DNA of 51,156 nt from Promethearchaeia archaeon (lineage in GTDB: Archaea > Asgardarchaeota > Lokiarchaeia > Sigyniarchaeales > SOKP01). Positions within the stretch are counted from its first letter, which is position 1, and the number at the start of each line of letters is the position of its first letter. The notes under the pieces were generated by a model that made no database searches, was not told the origin of the DNA, and worked only from the letters and a program-made list of their open reading frames with translations. Shown in pieces: positions 18,519 to 26,775 of this stretch. Where the stretch lies: NCBI GenBank assembly GCA_029856155.1, contig JAHQWL010000029.1, positions 1 through 51,156 of the forward strand, written 5' to 3'. A program made the translations under genes and the position numbers.

Positions 18519-19620
18519 TCCTAAAGACATTACTGCACAGAGCGAGGGGGAAGCTTATACTATAGCATATCCTATTCAAGGTATCCTAAAATATCACGGA
18601 ATTGTTAACATTAAACATCGAATCCCCTATTTTCCAAGTATCTCTTTAAATAATGATTGCGGATTTACAATTTCTTATTTAAAATTTGATAAAAATTTGA
18701 AGGAAGATCGTGCTTTTCTCAATGGTAAACCTGCTTTTAATGATGAATTAGAAAGAGTTAAATTTACTTTAGACTTTATTCGAAGTTATTCTAAAATACA
18801 CACAAAAGCTATGCTGATTTCTCGAAATTTTTTAAAAACAGAGAGAGAAGAACAAATAGGTAAGGGCTTAGGGACTTCAGCTTCGGGTTCTTCTGCCCTT
18901 TCTTTAGCAGCTGCAGCCATTATTTATAATAATCATGAAAATTATATGCATAACAAAAGATTATTGAGTATATTTTCAAGATATCTTGCGAGTTCTGGCT
19001 CTCGAAGCTCTACTGGAGGATTTTCTCTTTTACTCAGTCATCCAAATATTGATCCTTTTAACTGTTTTTCAATTCGATTGGATCGTAAAGAACATCAATC
19101 TTTTGTAGAACAGATTGCACTTTTGACAATTCCAATGAAATCTGATTTAAAAACGCATCAAGCACATGAAATTGTTCCTCATTCACTTTTTTTCTCTGCT
19201 TGGTTAGAACAGCGAAAACAGCTTATTTTCGAATTTTTTGAAGCATTAGAAAATTCTAACTTAAATAAAATCGGTGAATTAGCAGAATATGATACATTCT
19301 GTCTACATTCTGTAGCAATGTCAGTAAAAAATAATAACATTATCGCTTGGGAACCCGACACGCTAAAAATTATGCTTAAGATTCGTGAACTTAGAAAAAA
19401 AATTGGGTATAATGTTTATTTTTCCATTGATACTGGACCATCACTAGTCTTATTGACTTATGAAAATGAGAAACGCAAGATAATTGATGAATTAAAACCC
19501 TTTATACCTAATTATGAAATAATTGAGGGAAAAATAGGTGGTCCATCAAAAATAATTACTCCCACATCTCCAGAAGCTAAGAAAATAAAAGTTGATATAG
19601 AAAACTTTATTAATTTTTAG
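18409..19620 (+). CDS. Phosphomevalonate decarboxylase-like GHMP-family enzyme
   Basis: A 403-residue member of the mevalonate diphosphate decarboxylase family (GHMP fold). Motifs: PIQGILKYHG (residues 55-64), YFPSISL, the ATP loop GLGTSASGSSA (153-163), the SGSRSSTGGF motif and SIDTGPS with the catalytic Asp (about residue 340). The PIQGxxKYHG opening and the DTG(P/A)S ending resemble, as I recall them, the haloarchaeal phosphomevalonate decarboxylases, which convert mevalonate 5-phosphate to isopentenyl phosphate, more than classical diphosphomevalonate decarboxylases. An extra ~45-residue N-terminus carries DYQIQDLP, repeated at the end of the preceding gene. ATG 18409 overlaps the upstream stop; ATG 18415 is possible. 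No phosphomevalonate kinase is present in the window. Family firm, substrate inferred. Confidence 0.8.
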   Translation: MIMNTSLSKDLITKLEKDHLEILDFLKRNDYQIQDLPPKDITAQSEGEAYTIAYPIQGILKYHGIVNIKHRIPYFPSISLNNDCGFTISYLKFDKNLKEDRAFLNGKPAFNDELERVKFTLDFIRSYSKIHTKAMLISRNFLKTEREEQIGKGLGTSASGSSALSLAAAAIIYNNHENYMHNKRLLSIFSRYLASSGSRSSTGGFSLLLSHPNIDPFNCFSIRLDRKEHQSFVEQIALLTIPMKSDLKTHQAHEIVPHSLFFSAWLEQRKQLIFEFFEALENSNLNKIGELAEYDTFCLHSVAMSVKNNNIIAWEPDTLKIMLKIRELRKKIGYNVYFSIDTGPSLVLLTYENEKRKIIDELKPFIPNYEIIEGKIGGPSKIITPTSPEAKKIKVDIENFINF

Positions 19621-19636
19621 AATAGAGATTTTAATT

Positions 19637-20917
19637 ATGAAAGAATTCCATTCTGATATCTCCGGATTTTATAAATTATCATTAGAGGAACGTCAAAGAA
19701 AAATTTCTGAGATAGCTAACCTTAATAAAGAAGAAATCAAGATTTTGCAAAATCTAGGATATTTTGAGCCTAAACAAATTGATACTTTAGTAGAAAACGT
19801 TATTGGGAGTTATCAATTGCCATTTGGTTTAGCTTTCAATTTTAAAATCAATAATAAGGATTATATTATACCCATGGTCACTGAAGAACCATCAGTCATA
19901 GCCGCAGCTTCAAATGCAGCTAAATTTGCGAGAAAACATGGTGGGTTTCATTCAGAAGAAGTAAAATCAGTAATGATTTCACAGATACAGATAATTAATT
20001 TACCTGATATTAAAATTGCAAAAGAAAAAATATTAGATAATAAAAGTGAACTTTTAAAAATTGCCAATGAACAAGATCCTTTATTGAGTGAATTAGGTGG
20101 CGGCGCTTTTGAATTTGAAATTCGAGAGTTAACTACAAGAAAAGGAGAAATGTTGATTCTTCATATATTAGTTGATGTTTTAGATGCAATGGGTGCGAAT
20201 GTGGTAAATACTATGGCTGAAACTATCAGTCCATATATAGAAGAAATATGCGGTGGTAAAGTTTATCTTAGAATTGTATCCAATTTGGCAACTCATCGAA
20301 TAGCAAAAAGTAAGGCGACTTTTGATAAGGAGTTATTAGGTGGAGTAGAAGTTGTAGAAGGAATCTTAAATGCTTATGAGTTTGCGCTTGCAGATCCGTA
20401 TAGAGCTACTACTCATAATAAAGGTATAATGAACGGAATTGTAGCTTTAACATTAGCTACAGGAAATGATACACGCGCTATTGAATCTGGCGCTCACGCC
20501 TATGCTGCATTGAAGGGACAATATTCACCATTGACAAAATTTCAAGTTGATTCAGATGGAAATCTAGTAGGAGAAATAGAATTACCTCTTGCTCTTGGTA
20601 TTATTGGAGGTATGACTAAGATACATCCGATGGCTAGATTAGCTTTAAAAATCTTGAATATTAAAAATGCCAGTGAACTTTCTCAGATAGCAGCTGCTCT
20701 CGGTTTAGCCCAAAATGTAGCTGCTCTAAGAGCTTTAGCTTCAGAAGGAATTCAAAAAGGTCATATGACGCTACATTCAAGAAATATTGCAAAACTAGCT
20801 GGAGTACCCGAACAATTGATAGAAAAGGTAGCGAATAAATTGGTTAAGGATAAGAAAATTAGAGTTGATTATGCGAAAGAAATTTTAAAAAGAATTGATA
20901 ATAATGAAAACCTTTAG
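19637..20917 (+). CDS. HMG-CoA reductase, class II type
   Basis: Four-electron reduction of HMG-CoA to mevalonate. The sequence follows the class II (Pseudomonas mevalonii-like) form: ENVIGSYQLPFG near the start, EEPSV with the catalytic Glu (E83/E84), DAMGANVVNT for the dinucleotide site, Lys in NKGIMNG (K262), Asp in GNDTRA (D278) and the mobile C-terminal His in GHMTLHSRN (H376). Length (426) is typical. Membrane segments are absent. Class II enzymes are found in bacteria and a minority of archaea, so the gene may derive from an ancient transfer. It lies 16 nt after the decarboxylase. Confidence 0.94.
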   Translation: MKEFHSDISGFYKLSLEERQRKISEIANLNKEEIKILQNLGYFEPKQIDTLVENVIGSYQLPFGLAFNFKINNKDYIIPMVTEEPSVIAAASNAAKFARKHGGFHSEEVKSVMISQIQIINLPDIKIAKEKILDNKSELLKIANEQDPLLSELGGGAFEFEIRELTTRKGEMLILHILVDVLDAMGANVVNTMAETISPYIEEICGGKVYLRIVSNLATHRIAKSKATFDKELLGGVEVVEGILNAYEFALADPYRATTHNKGIMNGIVALTLATGNDTRAIESGAHAYAALKGQYSPLTKFQVDSDGNLVGEIELPLALGIIGGMTKIHPMARLALKILNIKNASELSQIAAALGLAQNVAALRALASEGIQKGHMTLHSRNIAKLAGVPEQLIEKVANKLVKDKKIRVDYAKEILKRIDNNENL

Positions 20918-20988
20918 TTTTATAAAATGTGTTTCTGTAACTCAAAATATTAGTAAGGTAGATTATTCCAAGAAAGTTATTGAGATGA

Positions 20989-22299
20989 ATGAAATTTATG
21001 GGATTTAGAGAATATATAAATCAAATTGATGAGAAAGCACTTCTTCGAAATGTCAACATTGAGGTGTCGAAGAAATTAGAGATCTCTGGAATTTTAAAAG
21101 CGATTGAACCCACTCCTGTTATGTTTAATAACATAAAAGAATCAAAATTTCGTGTAATTGGTAATTTATTCTGTACAAAGAATGTAATTGCTTCATATTT
21201 CGGGGTAACTCCCGCAGATCTCATACCAATGCTCTCAAAGGCAATATCTAATCGTACAAAACCAGAAATTGTTACGAATGCTCCTTGTCAAGAAATTGTG
21301 GAAGCAAACGTCGAATTAAATAAAATTCCAATTTTGTTCCACTGTGAAAAAGATGGTGGAAATTATATCAGTTCTGCTGTTGTAGTCACCAGAGACCCTG
21401 ATTACGGCCAAAACTTAGACTTTCATCGAGCAATGCAATTTTCAAATGAAAAATTTGCTACTCGAATAGTTAAAGGACGTCATTTTTCCAAATTTTTAGA
21501 AAAGAATGGAGAATTAGAAGTTGCCTTTTGTATAGGAAATACTCCAAACATTCTTATTGCTGGAGCAACTTCTGTAGATATTGGTGTTGATGAATTAGAA
21601 ATAGCGAACGCTTTAGAACCTATTAAAGTTGTAAAAGCGAATTCTGTTGATCTTTTAGTACCCGCAGAAGCAGAATTTGTCTTGGAAGGTCGCGTTTATT
21701 TAGAAGAAAGGCACTCCGAAGGGCCTTTTGTTGATCTAACTGAAACTTATGATATGATTAGAGAAGAACCCGTTTTTGAAGTTAAAAAAATCACTCATAG
21801 AAAAGATGCAATTTGGCAAGCTTTATTACCAGGTGCTCTTGAACATAAGATATTGATGGGAATGCCTCGAGAACCTACTATTTTCAATAAAGTAAATGAA
21901 ATGGGTGTTAAGTGTCTTGATGTTAATATAAATCCCGGTGGATGCTCTTGGTTACACGCAGTTGTTCAGATTGATAAAAAAACTGAGGAGGACGGCAAAG
22001 AAGCAATAGAAGGAGCTTTTATAGGGCATACAAGCTGTAAACATGTTTTTATTGTTGATAACGATATCAATATTTATGATCCTTTATCTGTGGAGTGGGC
22101 GATGGCGACTCGCTTCCAAGGAGATAGCAGAATGATTATTAAAGATAAAGAACCAGGAAGCAGCTTAGATCCAAGCGCGGAACCAGGTACAAAAATGACA
22201 ACAAAAATAGGTTTTGATTTGACAAAACCACTAATTGTTAAAGGAAAAAATTTTGATATAGCAGAATTTCCTAAGGTGGACGTTAACAAATATTTATAA
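20989..22299 (+). CDS. UbiD-family trans-anhydromevalonate 5-phosphate decarboxylase
   Basis: A 436-residue UbiD-type decarboxylase, which uses prenylated FMN. Features: FSNEKFATRIVKGRHF with the conserved Arg, GNTPNILIAGATSV, ERHSEGPFVDLTETYD with active-site Glu residues, and LLPGALEHKILMG. In the archaeal modified mevalonate pathway this family decarboxylates trans-anhydromevalonate 5-phosphate to isopentenyl phosphate. That role is supported here because both phosphomevalonate dehydratase subunits follow it, mevalonate kinase and IPK complete the set, and a UbiX gene lies 5.4 kb downstream. It follows a 71-nt gap, the largest in the operon. Start ATG 20989; ATG 20998 is an alternative. 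Confidence 0.9.
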   Translation: MKFMGFREYINQIDEKALLRNVNIEVSKKLEISGILKAIEPTPVMFNNIKESKFRVIGNLFCTKNVIASYFGVTPADLIPMLSKAISNRTKPEIVTNAPCQEIVEANVELNKIPILFHCEKDGGNYISSAVVVTRDPDYGQNLDFHRAMQFSNEKFATRIVKGRHFSKFLEKNGELEVAFCIGNTPNILIAGATSVDIGVDELEIANALEPIKVVKANSVDLLVPAEAEFVLEGRVYLEERHSEGPFVDLTETYDMIREEPVFEVKKITHRKDAIWQALLPGALEHKILMGMPREPTIFNKVNEMGVKCLDVNINPGGCSWLHAVVQIDKKTEEDGKEAIEGAFIGHTSCKHVFIVDNDINIYDPLSVEWAMATRFQGDSRMIIKDKEPGSSLDPSAEPGTKMTTKIGFDLTKPLIVKGKNFDIAEFPKVDVNKYL

Positions 22300-22317
22300 T
22301 ATAAGGAGTAAAATAAA

Positions 22318-23511
22318 ATGATATTAACATCAGAAGAACAAGATATGTTGGATGGTAAATACGGTAAAGCTGCCCAAAAATCTATGGAAATTTTAACCAC
22401 ATTGGGCGATATCTTTGAAGCTGAATGTATGGTTAATGTTTATGGTGTTCAAATAGCCGGGGTTTCATATGATAATCTTGGTGAAGCGGGTTTAGAATTC
22501 TTAAGTGAAATGGCAGAAGATGGAAAGGTTAGAGTCTTAGCAACTTTAAATCCTGCGGGAATGGATCGTGAAAATTGGCAAACTTTAGGGATTGATGAAG
22601 AATTTGCTAAAAATCAGAATCGAGCAATTAATGCGTTCGCTAAGATGGGCATAGTTACAACTTGTTCTTGTACACCATATTTAATTGGTAATACTCCTCA
22701 TTTTGGTCAACACATTGCTTGGGCTGAAAGTAGTGCGGTTTGTTATGCTAATTCTGTAATTGGTGCTCGAACTAATCGCGAGGGTGGACCAAGTGCTTTA
22801 GCATCTGCCATTACAGGGAAAACACCTAAATATGGGTATCATTTGGATGAAAATCGTCATGGGGAAGTTTTGATTAAAGTTGATGTTCCTGTTAAAGGTA
22901 CAGACGAATTTGGGGTATTAGGTAAAATAATTGGAGATAAATTGGTTGAATTAGGAAAGAAAATTCCATACATAACTGGAATTCCTAACGCAACTGTTGA
23001 AGAACTTAAGTCATTTTGTGCTTCTGTTGCGACTTATGGTGGAACTGCGTTATTTCATATGGAGGGAATAACTCCAGAATATAATAAATATCCTAAACCA
23101 AATGATATTATTCTTAAAATAGATCAAGATAATCTAGATAAAACGAGAATGGAACTTATTGATGATGATATTAAAATAGATTTTATTAGCATAGGGTGTC
23201 CTCATGCTTCAATTCACGAAATCGCAGAAATTGCGAACTTATTGAAGGGAAAAAAAGTAAAGAAAGAATTTTGGATTACAACAGCTCGACCTACAAAAAG
23301 AATTTCGGATGAAGCTGGTTATTCTAAAATAATTACGGATGCTGGAGCAAAATTTGCAGCAGATACATGCTGTGTTGTAGCTCCAATTAAAGGACGTTTT
23401 AAAGGAATTATGGTAGATTCAGCAAAAGCATGTTATTATGGTCGTGCAAAGAATAAATTTAAAGTAAAGATTGGATCAATTGAAAAATGCATTGAGGAGG
23501 CTATAAAATGA
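22318..23511 (+). CDS. Phosphomevalonate dehydratase large subunit (AcnX type)
   Basis: A 397-residue AcnX large subunit. With the small subunit it dehydrates mevalonate 5-phosphate to trans-anhydromevalonate 5-phosphate using an Fe-S cluster. Aconitase-superfamily features: YGVQIAGVSYDNLGEAG near the start, CSCTPYLIGNTPHFGQHIAWAE, CYANSVIGARTNREGGPSA, SIGCPHASIHE and DTCCVVAPIKGRF, which include candidate cluster cysteines and substrate Arg/Ser. A strong AAGGAG at 22303-22308 precedes the ATG. It overlaps the small subunit gene by 4 nt (ATGA), consistent with stoichiometric translation. Confidence 0.93.
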   Translation: MILTSEEQDMLDGKYGKAAQKSMEILTTLGDIFEAECMVNVYGVQIAGVSYDNLGEAGLEFLSEMAEDGKVRVLATLNPAGMDRENWQTLGIDEEFAKNQNRAINAFAKMGIVTTCSCTPYLIGNTPHFGQHIAWAESSAVCYANSVIGARTNREGGPSALASAITGKTPKYGYHLDENRHGEVLIKVDVPVKGTDEFGVLGKIIGDKLVELGKKIPYITGIPNATVEELKSFCASVATYGGTALFHMEGITPEYNKYPKPNDIILKIDQDNLDKTRMELIDDDIKIDFISIGCPHASIHEIAEIANLLKGKKVKKEFWITTARPTKRISDEAGYSKIITDAGAKFAADTCCVVAPIKGRFKGIMVDSAKACYYGRAKNKFKVKIGSIEKCIEEAIK

Positions 23512-23897
23512 AGTTTGAAGGAAGGAAAATTTATAAGGGGATTGGTGAAGGAGAAGCAATTGTAACGAAAGATGCTATTTCATTTTATGGTGGTGTAGAT
23601 CCCGATACCGGTAAAGTTGTTGAGGTTGGGCACGAGTTAGAAGGTCAATCTCTCCGAGGAAAAGTTCTAGTTTTTCCAACCGGAAAAGGTTCTACAGTTG
23701 GATCATATACTATGTATAGAATGAAGAAAAACAATACCGCTCCAGTAGCAATTGTTAATAATCAAATTGATACAATCATAGCGGTTGGGTGTATAATCAG
23801 TGAAATTCCATGTGTTGACAAAATAGATATTAATAACATAAAGACTGGACAAAAAGTCATTGTTGATGGTTCAAAAGGCACTGTGGAGGTGAAATAA
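23508..23897 (+). CDS. Phosphomevalonate dehydratase small subunit (AcnX type)
   Basis: A 129-residue beta-rich swivelling domain homologous to the aconitase small subunit. Motifs: GEGEAIVTKDAISFYGGVDP, GHELEGQSLRGKVLVFPTGKGSTVGSY (the conserved Ser-containing substrate loop), NNQIDTIIAVGCIISEIPCVD and a final KVIVDGSKGTVEV. It works only as a heterodimer with the large subunit immediately upstream. A GAGGAGG lies inside the 3' end of the large-subunit gene. Stop codon and the mevalonate kinase ATG are adjacent (23897/23898). Confidence 0.93.
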   Translation: MKFEGRKIYKGIGEGEAIVTKDAISFYGGVDPDTGKVVEVGHELEGQSLRGKVLVFPTGKGSTVGSYTMYRMKKNNTAPVAIVNNQIDTIIAVGCIISEIPCVDKIDINNIKTGQKVIVDGSKGTVEVK

Positions 23898-24864
23898 ATG
23901 GGAACTGGAAAAGGATATGGAAAGACCATTCTTTTTGGCGAAATTTATATCCCCATTCGGGTGTAGACGCAATCATTTTGTAGTTTATGGTCTTCCAGCA
24001 ATCGCATCGGCGTTAGGATTTTTTACTACTGCAGATGTTAAAGTTGTGGAAGGACGCGGATGGTCTGTTGACGATCAGAGACCCGCAACACCAGGATACA
24101 AAAAAACGAAGTATAATGAGGCAATGCAATCAATTACAAATGTAATTAATCATTTAAAGATAGATATTGATAGTAAAAAGCTTGAAATAACATTTGGTGG
24201 TAATTTAATTGCTGCTAGTGGAGTTGGGGCTTCTGCCGCTCAATGCACATCTTTAGCTCGTGCCCTTAATAATAAATTTAATCTTAATCTAGATGATGAA
24301 AAGATAAACGAAGCAGCTTATGAAGGAGAAAAGGCTTACCATGGAACTCCTTCGGGCATCGATAATACCGCCTCTACTTATGGTGGTTTGATTTGGTTTG
24401 TTAAAAATTTGAGTGGGGGAAAAAATACTATGGACCTTTTAAGAATGCCAAAAAAGATGCCATTAGTTATAGCAAATTCAGGGATTACAGCCTCAACAAC
24501 AGAAGTAGTTGCTGATGTTCGAAGTTTAAAAGAGGAAAATCCAGAAAAATTTCAAAAAATCTTCAGTAAATATGAAAAATTAGCATATAAGGCAAAAAAT
24601 GCCTTACTTGAAGGGAATAGTGTCGCAACTGGAGCTTTAATGAATCAAAACCACAAATTACTTCAAGAGATCGCGGTTTCAGGAGAAGTAAACGATAAAT
24701 TGGTTGATATAGCGTTAAAAAATGGAGCAATAGGGGCTAAAGTAACTGGAACAGGTCGGGGTGGTTTGGTTATTTTTTTAGCTGAAAATGAAGAAATTCA
24801 AGAAAGGATTGCGAAAGCTATTGAAAAAGAAGGGTTTGATGCTTGGAGAACAATGATTGGATGA
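23898..24864 (+). CDS. mvk: Mevalonate kinase, reading frame interrupted by a candidate 31-nt intron
   Basis: GHMP kinase converting mevalonate to mevalonate 5-phosphate. ATG 23898 has a perfect GGAGGT 7 nt upstream and encodes MGTGKGYGKTILFGE, but its frame hits TAG at 23964. The rest of the kinase, starting HFVVYGLPAIASALG, lies in the +1 frame from 23974. Removing 23943-23973 joins Glu15 to His and gives the family's GEHxVVYGxPA motif and a 311-residue protein. Further motifs: the ATP loop SGVGASAAQCTS, EGEKAYHGTPSGIDN and the C-terminal KVTGTGRGGLV. The alternative start at ATG 23917 would replace the conserved N-terminus with unrelated residues. Being essential and otherwise intact, the gene is probably spliced; assembly error or a recent lesion are the alternatives. 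Confidence 0.85.
23943..23973 (+). other. Candidate bulge-helix-bulge intron (31 nt) in mevalonate kinase mRNA
   Basis: The segment can form an inner hairpin: 23944-23949 pairs with 23962-23967 (four Watson-Crick and two G-U pairs), U23950 bulges, 23951-23953 pairs with 23959-23961, loop 23954-23958. A central helix pairs 23938-23940 (GCG) with 23968-23970 (CGC), and G23937 faces A23971. This leaves a 3-nt bulge AAA at 23941-23943 and a 3-nt bulge AUC at 23972-23974. Cutting each bulge between its second and third base, as splicing endonuclease does, removes exactly 23943-23973 and restores the frame. The immediate outer helix is weak (U-rich), but 23919-23929 pairs with 23987-23996 over 10 bp with one bulged base. 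Structure derived by hand. Confidence 0.6.
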
Positions 24865-26770
24865 GTGTGAAATAAAATTGAAAAGTAAAAATGAAATTAT
24901 TCTGTTAAAGTTAGGTGGAAGTTTATTAACTGATAAAAATAAACCTTTTTCTCTTAGGGAAGATATTTTAGAAAGTTGTCTCAATCAGATTATTGAAAGT
25001 AAAAAAGCAATCATTTTAATTCATGGAGGTGGATCTTTTGGGCATCCGATTGCTAAAAAATATCAAATTTCTCAAGGATTAAATGACTCCATAAAAGATC
25101 AAATTATAGGACTTTCCAAAACTCATAAAGCAATGAATGAATTTAATTCCATTATCATAAATAAAATGCTTGATAATGGTCGTTCAGCAATTTCCGTTCA
25201 AGCATCAAGTATTTTTATACAAGATTTTAATGAAATTATTTTTAAATCTATAGATCCTATTGAAAAGATGCTTGATCTCGGAATAATACCAGTCCTATAT
25301 GGTGATATTCTTCTGAGTTGGGATTCTTCATTTACAATTCTTTCTGGAGATCAAATTATTTTAAAATTATGTGAGAAGATTCAAAAATATAAAATCTCGA
25401 AAGTTATATTCGCAATTGAAGAAGATGGCATATATATCAAGGGCAATGGAAACGAAAAGCTGGCATTAAAATTAAGATCTAACGATTTGGTAGATTTAAA
25501 ATTAGCAGAATTAGATCAAAAAATTGATGTTACTGGAGGTATAAGAGGTAAACTAGAAACTATCAAAGAGATTATAAAACTTGGCATATCTGTTCAAATA
25601 ATTAATGGAATCAAAAATAAAAATATTCTTAAAGCTTTAAACAATGAATATTTAGAATGTACTAGTATTGAATCAACTTCTGAAAGAAAGATTGGGAACA
25701 ACATATATAATAGGAAGATAGAACACATAAAAATACCTTTAGTGCATAATGTGCAACATGTAAAGAACTATTTTGATGAGGTTAATCTAATTCATCATCC
25801 ACTACCAGAATATGAGTTAGAGGAAATTAATCTTTCTGTGGATTTCTTTAAAAAAAAAATATCAGCTCCTATATGTGTTTCAGCAATTACAGGAGGTCAT
25901 GAAATTTCTAAAGCAATTAATAATATCTTAGCAAACGCTGCAAGTTCAGAAAATATTATTATGAGTGTTGGTAGTCAAAGAATAGGATTAGAGGATCCTT
26001 CTACCGTTGATTCATTTAAAATTGTACGTGATATGGCACCTAATATTCCAGTAATAGGAAATTTAGGAATAGGACAGCTATGTGATCTCAATTTTAATAT
26101 AGATAATTTTAAGAATTGCATTGAGATGATTAATGCGGACGTAATGGCTATACACTTCAATGCTTTACATGAGCTTCTTCAAAGTGAAGGTAATATATCA
26201 TATAAAAATTTTGAGGAAAAATTTAAAGAAATAAGAAAAAATCTGAAAATTCCTATCATAGCTAAAGAAGTTGGAACAGGTTTTAATACAGATCTAGCTT
26301 TAAAGCTTGATTTACTAGGATTTGATGGATTTGATGTTGGAGGTTTAGGTGGCACAAATTTTGCTGCAATAGAGTCAATACGTGATGTAGACAGTTTTGA
26401 AGCATATACTCGAAAGATTGCAGACACTTTTTGTGAATGGGGTATTCCAACACCAGTTAGTATAATGAATGTTAGAAAAGTATCTAAAAAACTAATAATA
26501 GGGACAGGAGGATTGAGAACAGGTGTGGATATCGCCAAAGCAATTGTTTTAGGTGCTGATATTGGAGGATTTGCATTTAAATTTTTAAAAGCTGCCTGGC
26601 TAGATTATAAGAATAATTCTCAGTCGAATACAATCAAAGAAATAAAAACTTTGAAACAAGAATTAAGATCCTCATTATGGTTAATGAATGTTGAAAATAT
26701 TAATAAACTCAGGAGTAATAACGACAAGAGGGTTTTAGTGGGCGAATTATATCAATGGATAAATCAGTAA
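24857..26770 (+). CDS. Isopentenyl phosphate kinase fused to type 2 IPP isomerase
   Basis: A 637-residue bifunctional enzyme. Residues ~1-270 are isopentenyl phosphate kinase (amino acid kinase fold): LLKLGGSLLTDK, the catalytic-His loop IHGGGSFGHP, LYGDILLSWD, ILSGDQI and VTGGIRGKLE. It phosphorylates isopentenyl phosphate to IPP. Residues ~275-637 are FMN-dependent type 2 IDI: RKIEHIKI, LIHHPLPE, SAITGGHE, SVGSQRIGLEDP, IHFNALHELLQSEGN with the Mg-binding Glu, AKEVGTGF, DVGGLGGTNF and GTGGLRTGVDIAKA. It interconverts IPP and DMAPP. The start is TTG 24857 (overlapping the mevalonate kinase stop by 8 nt) or TTG 24878; no in-frame ATG is available. Last gene of the operon. Confidence 0.92.
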   Translation: MDECEIKLKSKNEIILLKLGGSLLTDKNKPFSLREDILESCLNQIIESKKAIILIHGGGSFGHPIAKKYQISQGLNDSIKDQIIGLSKTHKAMNEFNSIIINKMLDNGRSAISVQASSIFIQDFNEIIFKSIDPIEKMLDLGIIPVLYGDILLSWDSSFTILSGDQIILKLCEKIQKYKISKVIFAIEEDGIYIKGNGNEKLALKLRSNDLVDLKLAELDQKIDVTGGIRGKLETIKEIIKLGISVQIINGIKNKNILKALNNEYLECTSIESTSERKIGNNIYNRKIEHIKIPLVHNVQHVKNYFDEVNLIHHPLPEYELEEINLSVDFFKKKISAPICVSAITGGHEISKAINNILANAASSENIIMSVGSQRIGLEDPSTVDSFKIVRDMAPNIPVIGNLGIGQLCDLNFNIDNFKNCIEMINADVMAIHFNALHELLQSEGNISYKNFEEKFKEIRKNLKIPIIAKEVGTGFNTDLALKLDLLGFDGFDVGGLGGTNFAAIESIRDVDSFEAYTRKIADTFCEWGIPTPVSIMNVRKVSKKLIIGTGGLRTGVDIAKAIVLGADIGGFAFKFLKAAWLDYKNNSQSNTIKEIKTLKQELRSSLWLMNVENINKLRSNNDKRVLVGELYQWINQ

Positions 26771-26775
26771 GTTTA

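Noticed and set aside
22074..22400. 108-aa minus-strand ORF
   Set aside because: Antisense to the UbiD-like and AcnX genes across their junction.
23917..23973. Alternative mevalonate kinase start at ATG 23917 (uninterrupted frame)
   Set aside because: It replaces the conserved GYGKTILFGE start with unrelated residues, has no ribosome-binding site, and ignores the perfect GGAGGT before ATG 23898.
23930..23976. Programmed ribosomal frameshift or single-base sequencing error in mevalonate kinase
   Set aside because: A one-base change would leave about ten extra residues inside GEH-FVVYG, one of the most conserved motifs. Removing 31 nt restores the motif exactly. Assembly error is not excluded.
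26179..26538. 119-aa minus-strand ORF
   Set aside because: Antisense to the IDI2 domain; no motifs.
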